64,000 bases of DNA from Setaria digitata (GCA_003640385.1 RCAB01000288.1:1-64000); one strand, 5' to 3'; shown: positions 1 through 14,483, counted from the stretch's first letter. Made by a program: numbers and translations. The notes: generated from the letters alone by a model not told the origin.

Positions 1-2065
1 TTTTTTTTTTTTTTTCAAATAAAAAAAGATTTCAAGTGTATTCATTAACAGCGATTAATTGCTACTGTTTACTTAGCATCACTGCGTAAGTTTTCATCAC
101 TGAAAAACAGCGATTTTATTTGGTTATAACAATATAAGAATTATTTCATTACAGTTAGTTATATTAATTAATAGCTGCATAATATTCGAGTAGAATAGTT
201 TTTACACTCTTAATTCAATCACTTGTTGTCACAGTCAAATTCATTCTATTATAGCCATATTAATTATTACTGATTAATTCATTGGAGGATTTCTAATAAT
301 TTAATAAGTCAGTCATCACCGTAATATGAACCCGTCCATTTTAATTATACAACCATATTAATTACTGATAATTGAATGAAGAGCATTTGTTTGTCTAATT
401 CAGGTCCTTTACTTATTCTCTCCGTCATAAGAAATCGGAAACCTTTTTGATGGTATTGTTTCATCTCTTTTATTCCAAAAATTTTTTTTTATCGTTTCTT
501 GATTTGAGAAGAAAACTCATCATATGTAAAATGATAATTACATATGGAATAATATTTTAAAGTATATTTTTTTTTAGGAAAAGTATCAAATTTTTCAAAT
601 ATCTTTCAGTAATTAAATCTTTATTAGATTTCATTTTTAATTAAATAGTTCATTTGTCGTATGAAGTTTATTTTGGTTTTAAATTGCACCATCATGTTAT
701 TTTTTTTTTCGCTTTTCGATTATTAAAAACTAAAAAATGCTCAAAAATGAAATTATTAATCATGTTTCGCCCCCTTTTCTCTTCGCAGTGCATTCTTACT
801 AAAATGTCATTATATTATTAAATAGTTCTTGAAATTTGAATAATTCTTACTGAAATGCGACAATTAGGCACTTTAAATTTCTCCTACTGCATTTTCCAAT
901 TAGTTCAAAAAACTAATTAGCTTTTTTTCTGCAAAAATTTCTCAGTAAATAAGGGAAAATAAGAAAAAGTCAGTGTGAATTATATTAACAGCATCATTAT
1001 TTCAAATAAATATCAACTATTTTTTTTTTTTTAAAAAAAAAAAAAGGAAATTGTTAATTTTGTTGAGGCATTGATCACTGACAGGCTCATTAAAGTGCTG
1101 CTCCCAATCATCATTATCATTAGCACTATTTTTCCACTGAATCTGCGATAATTACTGAATTTATGATAATTAGTAACAAATTTTTTTTTTCGCTCCAAAA
1201 TAGCACAAAAACTGTTCACTGAATAGTTTTTCTCACCATTTCAAAGAGAAAATTCTTTTTCAAAAAAAAAAAAGTTCTGGAAAAAAATTCAAAAAAAAAA
1301 AAAAAAAATTCGATTTTCTTCGTATTCAGCAAAATGTATTCTAATTGGACATGAGAAATTTAAGAATCCTTCAATTATTTACGAAAAGAAAAAGAGAAAT
1401 AAAATGAAATTTTGCTGAAATAATAAGCGGCTGCTTGGTTCTAATATAATTTAATACTGATAAATAAAAAAGAGGAAAATTAATTCAGAGTTTGAATTTC
1501 ATCCCCAATTATTGCCTTTTTTTTTTTAATTGTTCAGAAATTTCATATTTGATATCATAGGAATTTCTTCTTGATTTTCTATTCAGCAAAAATTTTGAAG
1601 GCTTTCTAAAGACATTTCAGTCAGATAAAAAGTTTTGCTTGCCGGAGGTGGACTTTTTGAAATTTCGGTTACATTTTAATGAGCTTCTGTGCAATGTGTA
1701 CTTTGCAGAATCGTGAATAAATCTTTCTAACACACATTTGTGACAGTGATTTTGAAAAAAAAAAAAAAAATGCCTTAAATATATCAATTAACAACTACTA
1801 ATTAATCATTGGCTAAATTTCGCAAATTTTTGTTTTTTGATTTTAGATTCTCTGAGCACAATGATATTGGAAAATGTATTAAATCAAACAAAAAAAAAAA
1901 AATTAAAATCCGAAACGAAAATTTATAAATTCTAATCATATACCGAGTTTTTTTTTTTTTTGTTTCGCTTTGTATCAAAAATTTTTGCTGTAAAAATTTC
2001 GTACAAAAATAAGAAAATATAATACATCTGTAATTCAATTAATCAGCATTTCTGACAACGAAATG

Positions 2066-2126
<61 letters not shown>

Positions 2127-2154
2127 TAATAATAATAATAAATAATAATAAATA
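2066..2154. repeat. (AAT)n microsatellite
   Basis: A nearly perfect ATA/AAT trinucleotide array of about 25-29 units, interrupted near its right end by a C and by extra A bases. It explains the poly-Leu and poly-Ile open frames on the - strand here, which are not genes. Confidence 0.95.
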
Positions 2155-3190
2155 AAGAAACAAATAAGTAAATGAGAAAATAAATGAATGAAAAAAATAA
2201 GTAATGCTAATTGAAGAAACCAATGTATATATTCGAAATCATAAATTTCCAATAATTATATCAAAAATAAAATATAGTTTGCGTGAGGAGTACTCTTATT
2301 AAATAAGTATTAAAAAGAAATTCTTTAATCCTTTTGCACCTTTTTTTTTAGTCCTTTATTATCAATAGAAAAAAAGCAGCACAAAATTAAATTTTATTCA
2401 ATTGGTAGATGTTGAATATGCATGAAATTAGAACACAAAAATTCCTCTCTAATTGGCAAAGAATGTCTTTTCATTTCAATAAATTCACTAGACAAAACGA
2501 AATTACAAGTATATGAATCTCATCATAAATGATAACTTTACTAATGAAAATGAACAGAAAAAGTTCAAAAAAAAAAAATGAAACGCAAATAGTCATAAAA
2601 AACCTCGGAAAGTTATTACATGTAAGCATCAAAGTTTTAAAATTTTAGGATTATGATTAAAATTAGCCAAAAAGATTACACAATGATCATTATAATCATC
2701 AATTATCAATTAATTGTATGAATTTTTGTAGAAATCAAAACTGATAATAGTTCAGGATCTAAGCTATCTTATGTCTTTTGTACGACACTTATTCCAATAA
2801 TTTCTGTTGAACTAATTATACGATCAAACACTTTTCAGAAATTAGCTAGTATGACATTATACTATTCAGTTAAAAAAAAAAAAAAAATGTTCGTAACGAT
2901 GGATAATTAATTGCAATGTAAACAAAATTTTAAATTATGTTATTGATTATGGTGATAACCAAAGCGGTAATAATGATAGTAATAATAAAAATTAAACTAA
3001 TGATGATACGGATGACGAGAGCTATGATGGTAAAATGATAAAACTGGCTAATTAAATATTGAAAAATTTGTGAAAAATGGTATATTCAGGTGATAATATA
3101 AACTCTAAAAAAGCTGCTAATAAAAGAAAAATAATAAATAAAATGAACAGAAACAAGTTATACGAAAAAAAACTCTCAAACAGGAGTCGC

Positions 3191-3470
3191 TGGAAAACAA
3201 TGTTAATTATTAATTTTACTTTAACCGAAAATAGCGAAAATTAAATCGGAAAACGCTGTCACTCTCAATTAGACCGGAAATCGTTCTTGACTTTGTCAAA
3301 ATCGGAAAACATTGCCAGTTTTCAAAGAAATGAAAAATGTGTTTAATTTTATTTAAACCGGAAAATGATGTCAGTCTTAAATGAACCGAAAAGTGTCTTT
3401 AGCTTTATTTTAATCCGAAAATATCTTCATTCCTGAATGAGCCTGAAAATTTCCTTAATTTTAATTTCTT
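3191..3470. repeat. Degenerate 28-bp tandem repeat (minisatellite)
   Basis: Units begin with a CGGAAAA-like heptamer at 3247, 3275, 3303, 3331, 3359, 3387, 3415 and 3443, exactly 28 bases apart. Two less regular units lie to the left, from 3191. Alternate units are more alike (the GTCAGT/GTCACT core recurs every 56 bases at 3247, 3303 and 3359), so a 56-bp higher-order unit has been layered on the 28-bp one. Copies differ at many positions but almost never in length. There is no open frame through it and no similarity I recognise. Confidence 0.8.
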
Positions 3471-3551
3471 TTTCCTTTCTCATCCTTAATAATTATACAA
3501 TTTCATAACTTATTTTTGTCTTCTTCATAGTTTTCCGTTGTATTTTGCTGA

Positions 3552-3907
3552 TTTATAATAATAATCAAAAAAGAAAAATGATTTCTTTTTTCTTACTTAC
3601 CTATCAATGAACAACTTCTTCTCCCCTTTTTCTTTCTTCCTTCTTTTTTTTCTCTATTATTTGCTTATAAACTGAAATAAGCAAAAGAATTTTTCCACGC
3701 TAACTTCTAAAAAAAAAAAAAAAAAANGTTTATTTATAATAATAATCAAAAAAGAAAAATGATTTCTTTTTTCTTACTTACCTATCAATGAACAACTTCT
3801 TCTCCCCTTTTTCTTTCTTCCTTCTTTTTTTTCTCTATTATTTGCTTATAAACTGAAATAAGCAAAAGAATTTTTCCACGCTAACTTCTAAAAAAAAAAA
3901 AAAAAAA
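3552..3907. repeat. Perfect ~175-bp direct duplication around a single N (likely assembly join)
   Basis: Copy 1 at 3552-3726 and copy 2 at 3733-3907 appear identical, including a run of T, TTTCTTCC-rich DNA and a terminal poly(A). The ambiguous base N sits at 3727, between the copies. Identity up to the poly(A), followed by N, is what results when two overlapping contigs are joined with a one-base gap. A real recent tandem duplication is the alternative. Confidence 0.8.
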
Positions 3908-3954
3908 AGAAAAAGAATTATAATAATAATAAATAATTAAAATTCAAAAGTCCA

Positions 3955-4135
3955 AAAGGTACATTAGTACAGGCAAGTTGGACCGAACTTCTTCGCTAAT
4001 ACCCTCCAGTAAACTAGGCTTCGCTAAGCCTTTCGGTTAAATCATCAAGCCTAGCTAAGCTTCTCTGAGCATGCTATGGCTAGCTAAATCTTTCGGGTGA
4101 GCTAGGCCTATCCAAAGCTTTCTCTTACTAATTTC
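3955..4135. repeat. GC-richer patch of CTAGCTAAGC-type imperfect repeats
   Basis: Compared with its surroundings this stretch has many more G and C bases. It repeats variants of CTAAGC, GCTAGC and TTTCGG at roughly 30-base spacing (for example near 4016, 4048 and 4079). It could be a decayed satellite or transposon remnant. I see no terminal repeats or open frame that would settle this. Confidence 0.4.
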
Positions 4136-4780
4136 AAAATCATTAATAATGGTAATTAACGGTAAGCTCTGTCTTCAATCATCATTTCTTTTTTTTTTCG
4201 ATCATTTAAAAGGCGAATTTATTACTTCGACACAATTTTTCCTCCCTTTTCCTCCTCTTCGTTTCCATCGTTGAATTCATTTTCATATTTAATTGTTATC
4301 TTTCAACTGCCTCATTTATGATTTAAAAAAAAAGGAATGTTTTCATGAAATTAAAAAAAAAAATTATTTAAAAATGAAATTTTAATCATTATTTATATTT
4401 TTTTTAATGAGTAAACAATTGACACAAATGCAATAGAAAATCAAATGTTCCATTTAATTTTTTCCCTAGTGGGCCCTTTAACTTAACTCTTCCTCGCTTC
4501 TTTTTTCCCCTCTTTTTAAAAATAAAATTTTAAATTTAACAACAAAATTTTGTTGATTACGAAAATAACTCATAGTTGTTAGAGAAGAAAGGATGGAAAA
4601 AAGAACAGCATACATGAGCGATAATTCGAAGAGAATTTAAGAAAGAAAGATGCAAAAAAGGAAAAGAGTAAACAATAAAAAAAAAAAAAAAAAAAAAAAG
4701 AAGGAAAGGTTTCCTAAAAACCTAAAGCAGCTTCCGTTTTTATCATTTTCTGGAGTAATTCCCTCTTCCTTTTTATCTTC

Positions 4781-4842
4781 ATCTCTCTCCTTCTCTCCCC
4801 TCTCTCTCTCTCTCTCTCTCTCTCCTTCTCTCTCTCTCTCTG
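4781..4842. repeat. (CT)n microsatellite
   Basis: A CT dinucleotide tract with a few interruptions, ending at TGTTCGG. The Ser/Leu-rich open frame that crosses it is a product of the repeat. Confidence 0.9.
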
Positions 4843-7800
4843 TTCGGTAGTCGAATATTTAAACGAAATGAAAACTATTTGATTAGTTTTGCGGGAGATT
4901 TACATATTTTTGCGTTTGTTTGCTTTTTGTCAATGTTAATTTACTTTCGATAGAAATGCTTTAGGAAAGTGCTTTCAAGTGTCGCAGCATTCCAATTTTC
5001 AAGTGTCCCTCTCTACACCTTTCTCCAGCTCATTGTTTTACCTTATTATTGTTATTGTTTGCTGCTAATTACCATCATTATCGCTTATTATTATCATTAT
5101 TAATTACCATTATTACTCTTACTATATTATTATTTATTTGTGTCATTAACTCATTTATTTGTTTACTTACATATTTATTTATTTATTAGCTGCTGTACGT
5201 TTCCAAAGTTTATTGTTTTAACTTATTGTTGTCGCATTTATTACTACTATTTATTAGTATTGCCATTATTGTTTACTATAATTAGTTATTTTATTCACTT
5301 ACCTAATTCTCTACTTTTTTACTTCTATATTTGCTTGTTCTTTAGTTATAATCACTATTTTTATTGCTGTTTATTATTATCATTAATTGTTCTTTTCTTG
5401 CTACTTCATTCTGTTTATTTATTTGTTTCGAATCATATCATTTATTTTTATCATCAACCATTCTTTGTTATTCTCATTATTATTGTTATTATCTTCTTGT
5501 TTCTCATCACTTTTTTTTCATCTAACATTTTTCCTTGTATTTTTTTTTGATTTCCATTACTGTTATAAGTGTCAACCGCCATTACCTTCATTATCATTAT
5601 CATTACTTAATTAACTTTATTTTGATAATACTTTTATTGTTAGTTCGCAAACTGTTTCTGCAATAAAAAAAAGAATTTTTCCTAATTTCATCAATTACTG
5701 TTAAATTTACATAAATTAAATTTTTTCTCCGTTTTCTGTTTTTTTCTGATAAAACTTTTATTACTGCTCTTTTCATTATAATTTTCATTTTCATTATTGT
5801 TATAATTATCATTGTTTGTTATCATCGTTTTTCTCGCATTCTTATTATTATTATCACTATTATCACTGTTGTTTTGACATTTATTGTTATCATTTTTTTT
5901 TTTTTTTATCCTTACATTTTGCCCATCATCACTTTTATTTATTACTTTTATTACCATTAATTTCACCAACATTATTATTATTATTATTTTTTCTTATTTT
6001 TCATATTTGAGTGCATTTTTTTGTTCATCATAATGCATTTGCCTCTGTTTATATTCCATTGAAATCAAGTTATTATTGTTAGTTTTCATTGTCTTTATGA
6101 TTACTATCATTATTATCAGAGCATAAATTGCAATTACTAATCAATGCCACGGCCATAATTTGCACGCATATAATCTTTATATTGTTGCATTCGAAACTGA
6201 AATGTATTTAGTCATATATTAAATTTATTAATTAATAATGCTGGTACAATGCCTGGGCACTTGGGATTTTTCGCAGAATTTTCATTTATTTATTTTCAGC
6301 CTAGAATTTAATGAAATTGAAATGAATAAAATAAGTATTTAATTCTCCTCGCCCACTTTTGTTTCCATAAATTCATGCACCATTTATTTTAATAATCATT
6401 TTATGTTCATTCGACTTACTGCTTATTCCGTTTCCGCTTTTCTCGTTATTACTTTTTCCCTCATTTCTTTCAGAAATTACTTTCATCTCTTTCCCTTTTT
6501 CACTCTTTCTTTCCCTCTCTCTCCCGCTTCTTCCCGTTCTTCAGATATTTCCGCTTTTCATTATTCTGGATGAAGAATAGTAATCCTGACCTTTAATGAT
6601 CATGCAAATAGTGAAATCTCAAAATTTCTCTTATCTCTCGAAAATAAGAAAAAAATGATAATACATTAGTGATAACAGGAAAAAAAAAAGGAATCAAATA
6701 AAATAAAAACAATTTAATTCCTGGTAAATGTTGAAATCATTTCTAAGCCTTAGTGTTCGCAGTAATTGCTGTTAATATATAACATATATATCATAAAACT
6801 ATCATCAGGTCTATATTTATTAATCTTATATATTCGTAATAATTTTTTTCTTATATAATTATTAGTTTTATGCAATAGTAATAATTTCTCTGATAAATTT
6901 CGCTCGCACAACTTTTTAGCTAATTTAATTTGTTACCACAGATTGCAGATTATAACCTTAAACTAGTGCTTTGATTTTTCATTCTCTAATTTTTTAAAGC
7001 AATACATTTGTTTCAAATATTTATCACAAATTATCATGATTATACTCTACACCACACACACATTTAATAATAGCTACCATTTTATTACATTTAAATTTTC
7101 TTCGATCATACTAAATTAATTATTTTTCATTTACACGCAGACTGCATAATTAGTGTTCCATAGAATCTAATTATCATCAATCATTTGTAGCTGAAACTTT
7201 AATTAAGTAAATTTACTGTACCTAATTTACACTTAACAAAATATGATAAGGTTATAGAATTTGAGTATTCTGTTCCTTCATTACAGAATTGCTAAACGAA
7301 AGAACCCCATCTGGTGATGGAAATATAACAGTATTCAAGGGATATATTATTTCAAATTATACCAATTGTTTCCTTTTTTTTTCTTTTCTTGAATGATTTG
7401 GAAGCAGCTGGGAGTTTAATTATAATATTAGCAAAAAACTAGATCTAGACACTGTTAGCATTGTGTAGAATTTACCACACTTTGTGAAGATTTTAGCTGC
7501 TGTTTTTGCCCTAATTAATATTACTACAACTGTCATCATTATTACTGATATTGTCGTTAAAATTTATTATCACTAATATTCATCCATTTGTTGCTATTTT
7601 TTTTTTTTTTTTTTTTTATTACTGTTAATTATCATCTTTAGTTACTATTATTTCCATTTATTCATTCACTTATGTATTATTATTATTAGTGATTATTGCT
7701 ATTAATTATTATTAATACTGATAATAAAAATTGTTATTATTAGTTTTACTTTTTTTTTTTTTTTTTCTTTTAGAGGATTCCTATGGCGATGAGATTTCTA

Positions 7801-10624
7801 AAGCTTATTATTGATCACGAAACTAATAATGATCATTGAAGTATTTTTCTAATAGCAACGATAGAAAGGAGGGATAATAATTAGGAAGAGGATTTTCAGA
7901 CATTTCTGCATGAGTTAAGTTTGATTCTGTCCTTCATCCATTATTAGTATTTTTATTCCTGTTATAATCATTAATCATGATGTTATCTGTATCAAATCCT
8001 ATCGTTACTACTACTAATTGATAATATTCACTATTATCATTAGTTTGAGTTTTATCACACCATTGTATGTATCATTAGATAGTAGAAAAAAAAAAAGAGA
8101 CCTAAAGGATGACAATATTCATTATTAGTATTGCATAAATTTTATCTCTTAATTACATTTATCATTAGATTATAGAAAAAAAAAAGTTATCAGTTGATAT
8201 TTTGTGTTGAATTTTTGATGAAATTAATTTTTTTTTTATGAAATGATTACATCGGTGCTTAGTTTGATTCAGAAGCGTTATAATCATTCTTATCAGAGTT
8301 ATCATTTTCAGATCTAAAAAAGTATTTATAAAACCCCTTATCTCAATAATAAATTTTATGAATATCAATCAAAAGTTTCTGCCTCAAATATTTTCTCTCT
8401 CGTCTAAACATTATTATTTTCAGTAAGTTTTCTTTTTTTATGAGTTCGATGGGAAAAAAATGTAAAAAATGACGAAAAGATTGAATCTGAAATATAATTT
8501 AATTTTCACTTTGCTTCATACTATAGACTATTCCAGTCGTTAAGAATTTATCCTCAAAATTATCCAATCATTATATTTCTGTAAAAAAGAAAAAAGTTCT
8601 GTGATTTGTAAAAAAAAAAAAAGAAAAAAGGAAAAAAAATTTTTTTGAAATTTCGGAACGTTATTACTAATTCGATCAGAGTTTAAAATTTCCAAAACGA
8701 TTTGAAAATATTTTAACTTTTTTTTTTGTCCAAAAAAAAAAAATGTAATAAGAAAACGGATGAAAAAAAATTTTCAAAATTGTCCAATTTTAGGAACCGT
8801 AGAAATTATTTCTAAATCATTTTTAAAAATTTAAATTTTCTGACGTTTGTCAGCAATTTCATTTAGTTCATTCTTCTACAATTCGTTGTATTTTTAAATT
8901 AAACATTACATAAAGTAATTTATTTCTATCGCCTTTTTGAATTTTAATAACTAAGTGCAAAGAAACAATTAATTTTATTAATCAATTTTCCTTTTATTCG
9001 ATTTTAGTTATAAAAAGTTCCAGAAATATTTTGAAGAATTATTTTCGTTCAGATTTTTGAAACTTTATGATTTCATTTTAAAAGTCTAACAGTAGCAGTT
9101 AAATATTTAACGGATTTGATCAACAGTTTCCGTATCGCAACGATTTATTTGACCCGAAACGGAAAAAGTAGAGTACTAAAACCGGATACAATACAACTAT
9201 TGCAATTTATGTTTCAGCAGTGATGTGCGCAAATTTCCTGTTACAAAATATCACTAATAATATCATTGATAGTTTAGAAAAATGATTACTAGAATCACCG
9301 GCTATTCAGTTCAGACTCTGAATAGCATGGTAATTCCAATCTTTCAAATAATAAAACTTGAAACTTTTCCAGCTGCTCCACATATTACCTTTAATTTGTC
9401 AAATCTATTGAATTTTTTTTCCTTCAATTTAACTTTTCATACAATTAATTTTGGACTTTCTTTCCTAAAGTTCATTTTCATCATCACTAATGAATTACTT
9501 GCTGCTTTCATCATTTTATTTTTCCTTCCCTTTAATATTTTATTAGTCCCCCACTTTTTTCATCTCCTCTCTCTCTCCATTCTCCTTTCCTCTCTAACAG
9601 TTCAATTTACTGCTTGGCGCTGAAGTTCCCTTCTCATTCAGCTCGTTTATTTCCGCCAAAAAATCCACGAATGTTTCTTACGCTTCTTTTGACGTATCAC
9701 TTTTACGTTCGATTCTGATCTAAGGAATTTCACGGCAATGAATCGATATATCCTTCTGAATACAAATCATTCATACACGTTCCATGATGAACACGTTTAC
9801 CAAGAATCCTTACACGTACCTATATTTTCTGACGTTTCTTGATACAGTATACACTTTTCCTGATGTCTGTTGATATTTTATAGGTTCAGTAATATGGTGT
9901 AAACGACGTGTTTTCTTGATACTGTACATTCTGGAAATGTGGGAAAAAAAAAAATGAAAACTTCCTGAATGGTAGGATATTCTAAATAAGCCATAGAAAT
10001 CAAAATTGTTTAATTTCAGTTAATTGCAAAGTTAGAAATTGAATTTGCTAAATGGCCATACATTCGGAGAAAATTAAATTCTAACTGTATCATGCACCAT
10101 GCTTTGAATACTTAAGATTAATTAGGCTTAAAATCAAAAAACTGCTACTGACATGTAAACATTTTTGTCGCTAATTTCTACTTTTGTTATTTAAATTCTC
10201 ATCTATTTACTTAGTTTTCCTTTTTTTTCCTTCTTTTTTTTTTTTAAGAATAAAATTATGTTGATAACAGACAAAATAGTAAATTTTTATGTAATAATAC
10301 TTATCATTGGATAAATGTGATTAAACGATGAACTATTCTCTTTTATTATTTAGATTTCCATCCATTTATTTAATTTGTTTTCTTGATAAAGAAATTGTTA
10401 ATAACTAAAAAGACAAAATGATGCTAAATTTTTCTGTGATAATGCTCATCACTGAATGAATGTTAACAATAAGATAACAATTAAGTGATTAGATATTTCT
10501 CTGCCTTGCAGTTCTATTTCTTTTTTTGTTATCTTTGATAGTTGAGAATTTTTCCTATATTTAAAGTGTCTTTTTTTTTTTTTCTTTTAAATTACCATTT
10601 TAGAAGGAAAGCAATGAGATGACA

Positions 10625-11041
10625 TTTCCGAAGCAGTATCACTGTTTTTTTTTTCTTAAATTACTGATTAGTAATTAATGACTAGGAGGGGAGATGGTGA
10701 GGGAGGTAAAAACGAAATATTTATTGTACTAAATTTATGGAAAGAAAAAAAAAAATCTTACATTCTTACCAGTCGTTATAACAAAATTTTTCCTTTGAGT
10801 TCTTTTCTTTTCTTTTTTTTTTTTTTTTTTTTNTTTCCGAAGCAGTATCACTGTTTTTTTTTTCTTAAATTACTGATTAGTAATTAATGACTAGGAGGGG
10901 AGATGGTGAGGGAGGTAAAAACGAAATATTTATTGTACTAAATTTATGGAAAGAAAAAAAAAAATCTTACATTCTTACCAGTCGTTATAACAAAATTTTT
11001 CCTTTGAGTTCTTTTCTTTTCTTTTTTTTTTTTTTTTTTTT
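10625..11041. repeat. Perfect ~208-bp direct duplication around a single N (likely assembly join)
   Basis: The stretch at 10625-10832 is repeated at 10834-11041, with one N at 10833. Each copy holds the same short open frame beginning ATGACTAGGAGG and ends in a long T run. Exact identity and the one-base gap point to an unmerged contig overlap rather than to a biological repeat. Confidence 0.8.
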
Positions 11042-14000
11042 ATTTATTTTTAAGTATAAATTAAAGAAAAAGTTTTACTTTTAATTCAATAGCTCTTTTT
11101 AATGAAGAAATGGCATGCGATGCGAAAGTAATGAAAATTTTTTATAAAATAACATCACTGACTAACGGATAGATTAAATGAAATGACTTTAGGACAATTG
11201 TCACTTCAATGAGTAAGGGTTTTTTTTTTTTTCTTTTTGTTTTCTCGATCTTCATTGATATATTGTTATATTTCGAATAGATGCATATTCATATTTCAAT
11301 TCGGTAAGGGAGTGAAAAAGCCGAGAACGGTTGGCAATTCAGTTTTAATTAAAAATTTGAAAAATCCACAAGTGTTTCGTGATTTATTGCTTTTTCGACA
11401 AAAAAAAGAAAAAATTATTAAATAGACAATTTTTTTGCCATACCTCGATAGATATGTGAAATTTCAAATGTTGGAAATTTAATTTTTCTTTTAGACGAAT
11501 TTAAAATTGTTATAAAAATTTCCTTTTAATAACTCGCTAATTATAACCAGTTGTTTTTCTTTTTTTTTTTTTTCTTCTTTTTTCTTCTTCACATGAGTTG
11601 CAATCATTTTATGTTAATTTCATGTAAATCTGATCTGATGAATTTTGATAATTTCATCAGAAAATTATCAAAACCAAATGGAATATTTTAACAGTTTTTA
11701 ACACATTGAAAACTTTTTTTTTTTCAATTACGTATTTCACAATTGTATTCTTCTTCAGTTTTTTTTTGATAAAAATTTATAAAAACTATAACAAAGAAAA
11801 GAAAAAAAAAAAAAAAAAAGGTGTAAAAGTTTATGCAACCTAAAAATGAAAATTGAGAGACGAGAAAAAGAGCGAATTTAAAAATTGATTTCTTTAAAAA
11901 AAAAGAAAAAAGAAAAGAACAGAAAAAACATATTTTCATGGATTACTACTTTGAGGAGTGAAAAAAGAATTTGTTATGCGGCATATATTCTCACTAGGTA
12001 GCACTTAAAATAAGTTAAATGAAAATACTATGTAAAAAAAAAAAGGGTGGGAGAAAAGATTGATAAGAAATGTGAGAAAATGTTTGAAGGAGAAAAAAAA
12101 AGCAAAAAATTGATAAGAAATTAGTTAGTTTTTGCATAAATATTGACTGATCGATCATTAATATTATTATTGTTCCTTTTTTTTTTTTTTTTCTTTTGAT
12201 TGTAACATTATAGATAATATTAATTAAAGGGAAAAAAGTTAGCAAATAATAAATAAGTAACTGTCATTTTATTGCGTAAACACAAATGAGAAAAAAAGAG
12301 AGATGAAAGTAAATTTCCAATTATTTTGATTAATCAGTTGTCAGTTAGAAAAAAAAAAAGAATTAGCATTTTTTTTTTTTCTTTCAGAACTATTTTAAAA
12401 TTTATGTGATTTAAGCGAACTTCTTTTCATCACTAATGATTTTAATTAATATAATTTCAAATATAATTTTTAATTAAAATTTTTGAAGCATTTATAAAAC
12501 AAAGAATGGAAATATTTCACTCACGAAGGACATTAATAATTACGAGTAATGAAGAAAGAAATTGTTCGAATTTTTTAATTTTAATTTTTCTACATCCTTT
12601 TGTTTTCTCAAAATCAATTTATATTAGATTTATGCACATGTAATGAATTGATAATGACGTAGAATTTACAATATCCCACTTCTGGCATTTGTTTGTTGGC
12701 AGTGCCTCAGATTGAATGCCTTATCAGGGAGTTATTTTGTTGGTGATAACGCATAAGTCATAATATTTTAGGTGATAATGCGAAATTATTTCGCCTATCT
12801 CTTATTTTATCATTTCATATGTGAATCATGTGATAAACTTTCCAATTTTATACAATTTTTACTTTTGCTTTTATTTTTATTATTCTTCTAATTCTCGGCA
12901 AAAGTTAATGAGCAATGAAGGTGGAAGGAACACACCTGTTCCTTTCCTTTTTCTTTCCTCTTTTTATTTTTATTTATTTTTTGCTATTTCTTCATTTTTT
13001 GATTAATTACGATAATTATTTGAGGAGAAATTAGGCATGAAGAACAAATTATATAACTGATATTTTTCTTATCTATTTGTTTTATTTCTCTCGAGATTTC
13101 ATGAATGAAATAATTGGAGAAGGCAAGCAATAAATTGGATCAAAAAAAAAAAAAAAAAAAAGGAGAAGGCGGCTGTTATCATCTTGGCCTGAATTAAAAA
13201 TTACATACCTTCAGTGTACATTCGATAAAATAATATTCCATTTGATATAATTATCAGTAAGAATTTGAAAAAGCTATCACATAAAATGTCCCTGAATATT
13301 CTCTTAGCAAAGACTTTTTATTTATCATCAATGAATAGATGATTTCATTTTTGCTATATAATAAATCATACATTGTGATGTGTTTTATCTTTTATTTTTG
13401 ACTCTTTAATTTAATTCTATCGTTATTATTTTAATGTTTTTACTAAAATGTACAAAATTTCCACGAAAAAAAAAATGATGACAAGAAAAACAATTTATCA
13501 AAATATTTGTTTGATAAAATTAAAAAAAAAAATTATTTGAAAATATTTATTCATGAAATTTTCATCTGCGGCGTCGCATCATTTTGGTTCAGGAATGGTA
13601 AAATGTCATTTGCAGTTAATGATAATATTGATGGTTATCTTGAGAATTGATACATTTTCTCATTTTTCTTTTTTCTAAACTATTTTTTCTTAAAATGTAT
13701 TGAATTTGAATTAGTTGTTTATTTCGTTTCCTTTAAAACTTTTAAATATTATTAATTTTAAATTTTGAATGCCGAAAATTTTTGATCAGTTTTCTCAATG
13801 AAAAGTCCGAAATTGATTAATTTCCGTGTTGTTTGCATATATCACTATGGTTCTTGCTTGTTTGTCTAGTTTTTTTTTTTTTTTTTTTTTCTGAAAAAGC
13901 TTAGCAAGTCATTAATTGACCAATTAATTAAATCACAGTGGAGTCTAATTGTTGCACATCTAATGATATTATACTACTGATAAGCTTTGGTCTGGGAAAG

Positions 14001-14483
14001 TTTTAAAATGTAATGAGTTAATTAAAATCTACTTATTGCATAAGTAACATGGTAGTTAAGTAATATTTCGAAAAAAATTAACTCTAAAATGAAGTCCGAA
14101 ATTTTCACCTAAGCACTTGAATGCTAATGAAATTTATATAACATCTCACTTGTGAAGCATTCGTCCTGATGAAATTTTAGTATTATTATTATCATTATCA
14201 TTGTAGCCGCATTTTCACTAATTACTACTATTATCATTATGGTTATGCCACTACTAATCCTATTACTGTTTTATTATTTTCCCAATGCAATTATTATCAT
14301 TAATTATTGTTGCTTATCATTTTAACAGTTGTTACGGAGTGTCAACGCTGATTAATAATCAAATGGCTGCTTTATTAATAATGAAGTATTAATAATTATT
14401 GCTTTTGTTATTTCTAACATAGTTACTATTTTATTATTATTACTGTTATTATTATTATTTATTAATTGTGATTAATTTTGCCA

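Noticed and set aside
2035..2252. Open frames rich in Leu or Ile on the - strand
   Set aside because: They are the two translations of the (AAT)n array and its flanks; no gene content.
5140..6010. Several Phe/Leu/Tyr/Ile-rich open frames on both strands
   Set aside because: TTATTATT-type simple sequence gives long open frames by composition; no start context, splice sites or varied residues.
7786..7860. Short ATG frame after a long T run and TTTTAG
   Set aside because: Eighteen codons, no partner exon and no recognisable content.
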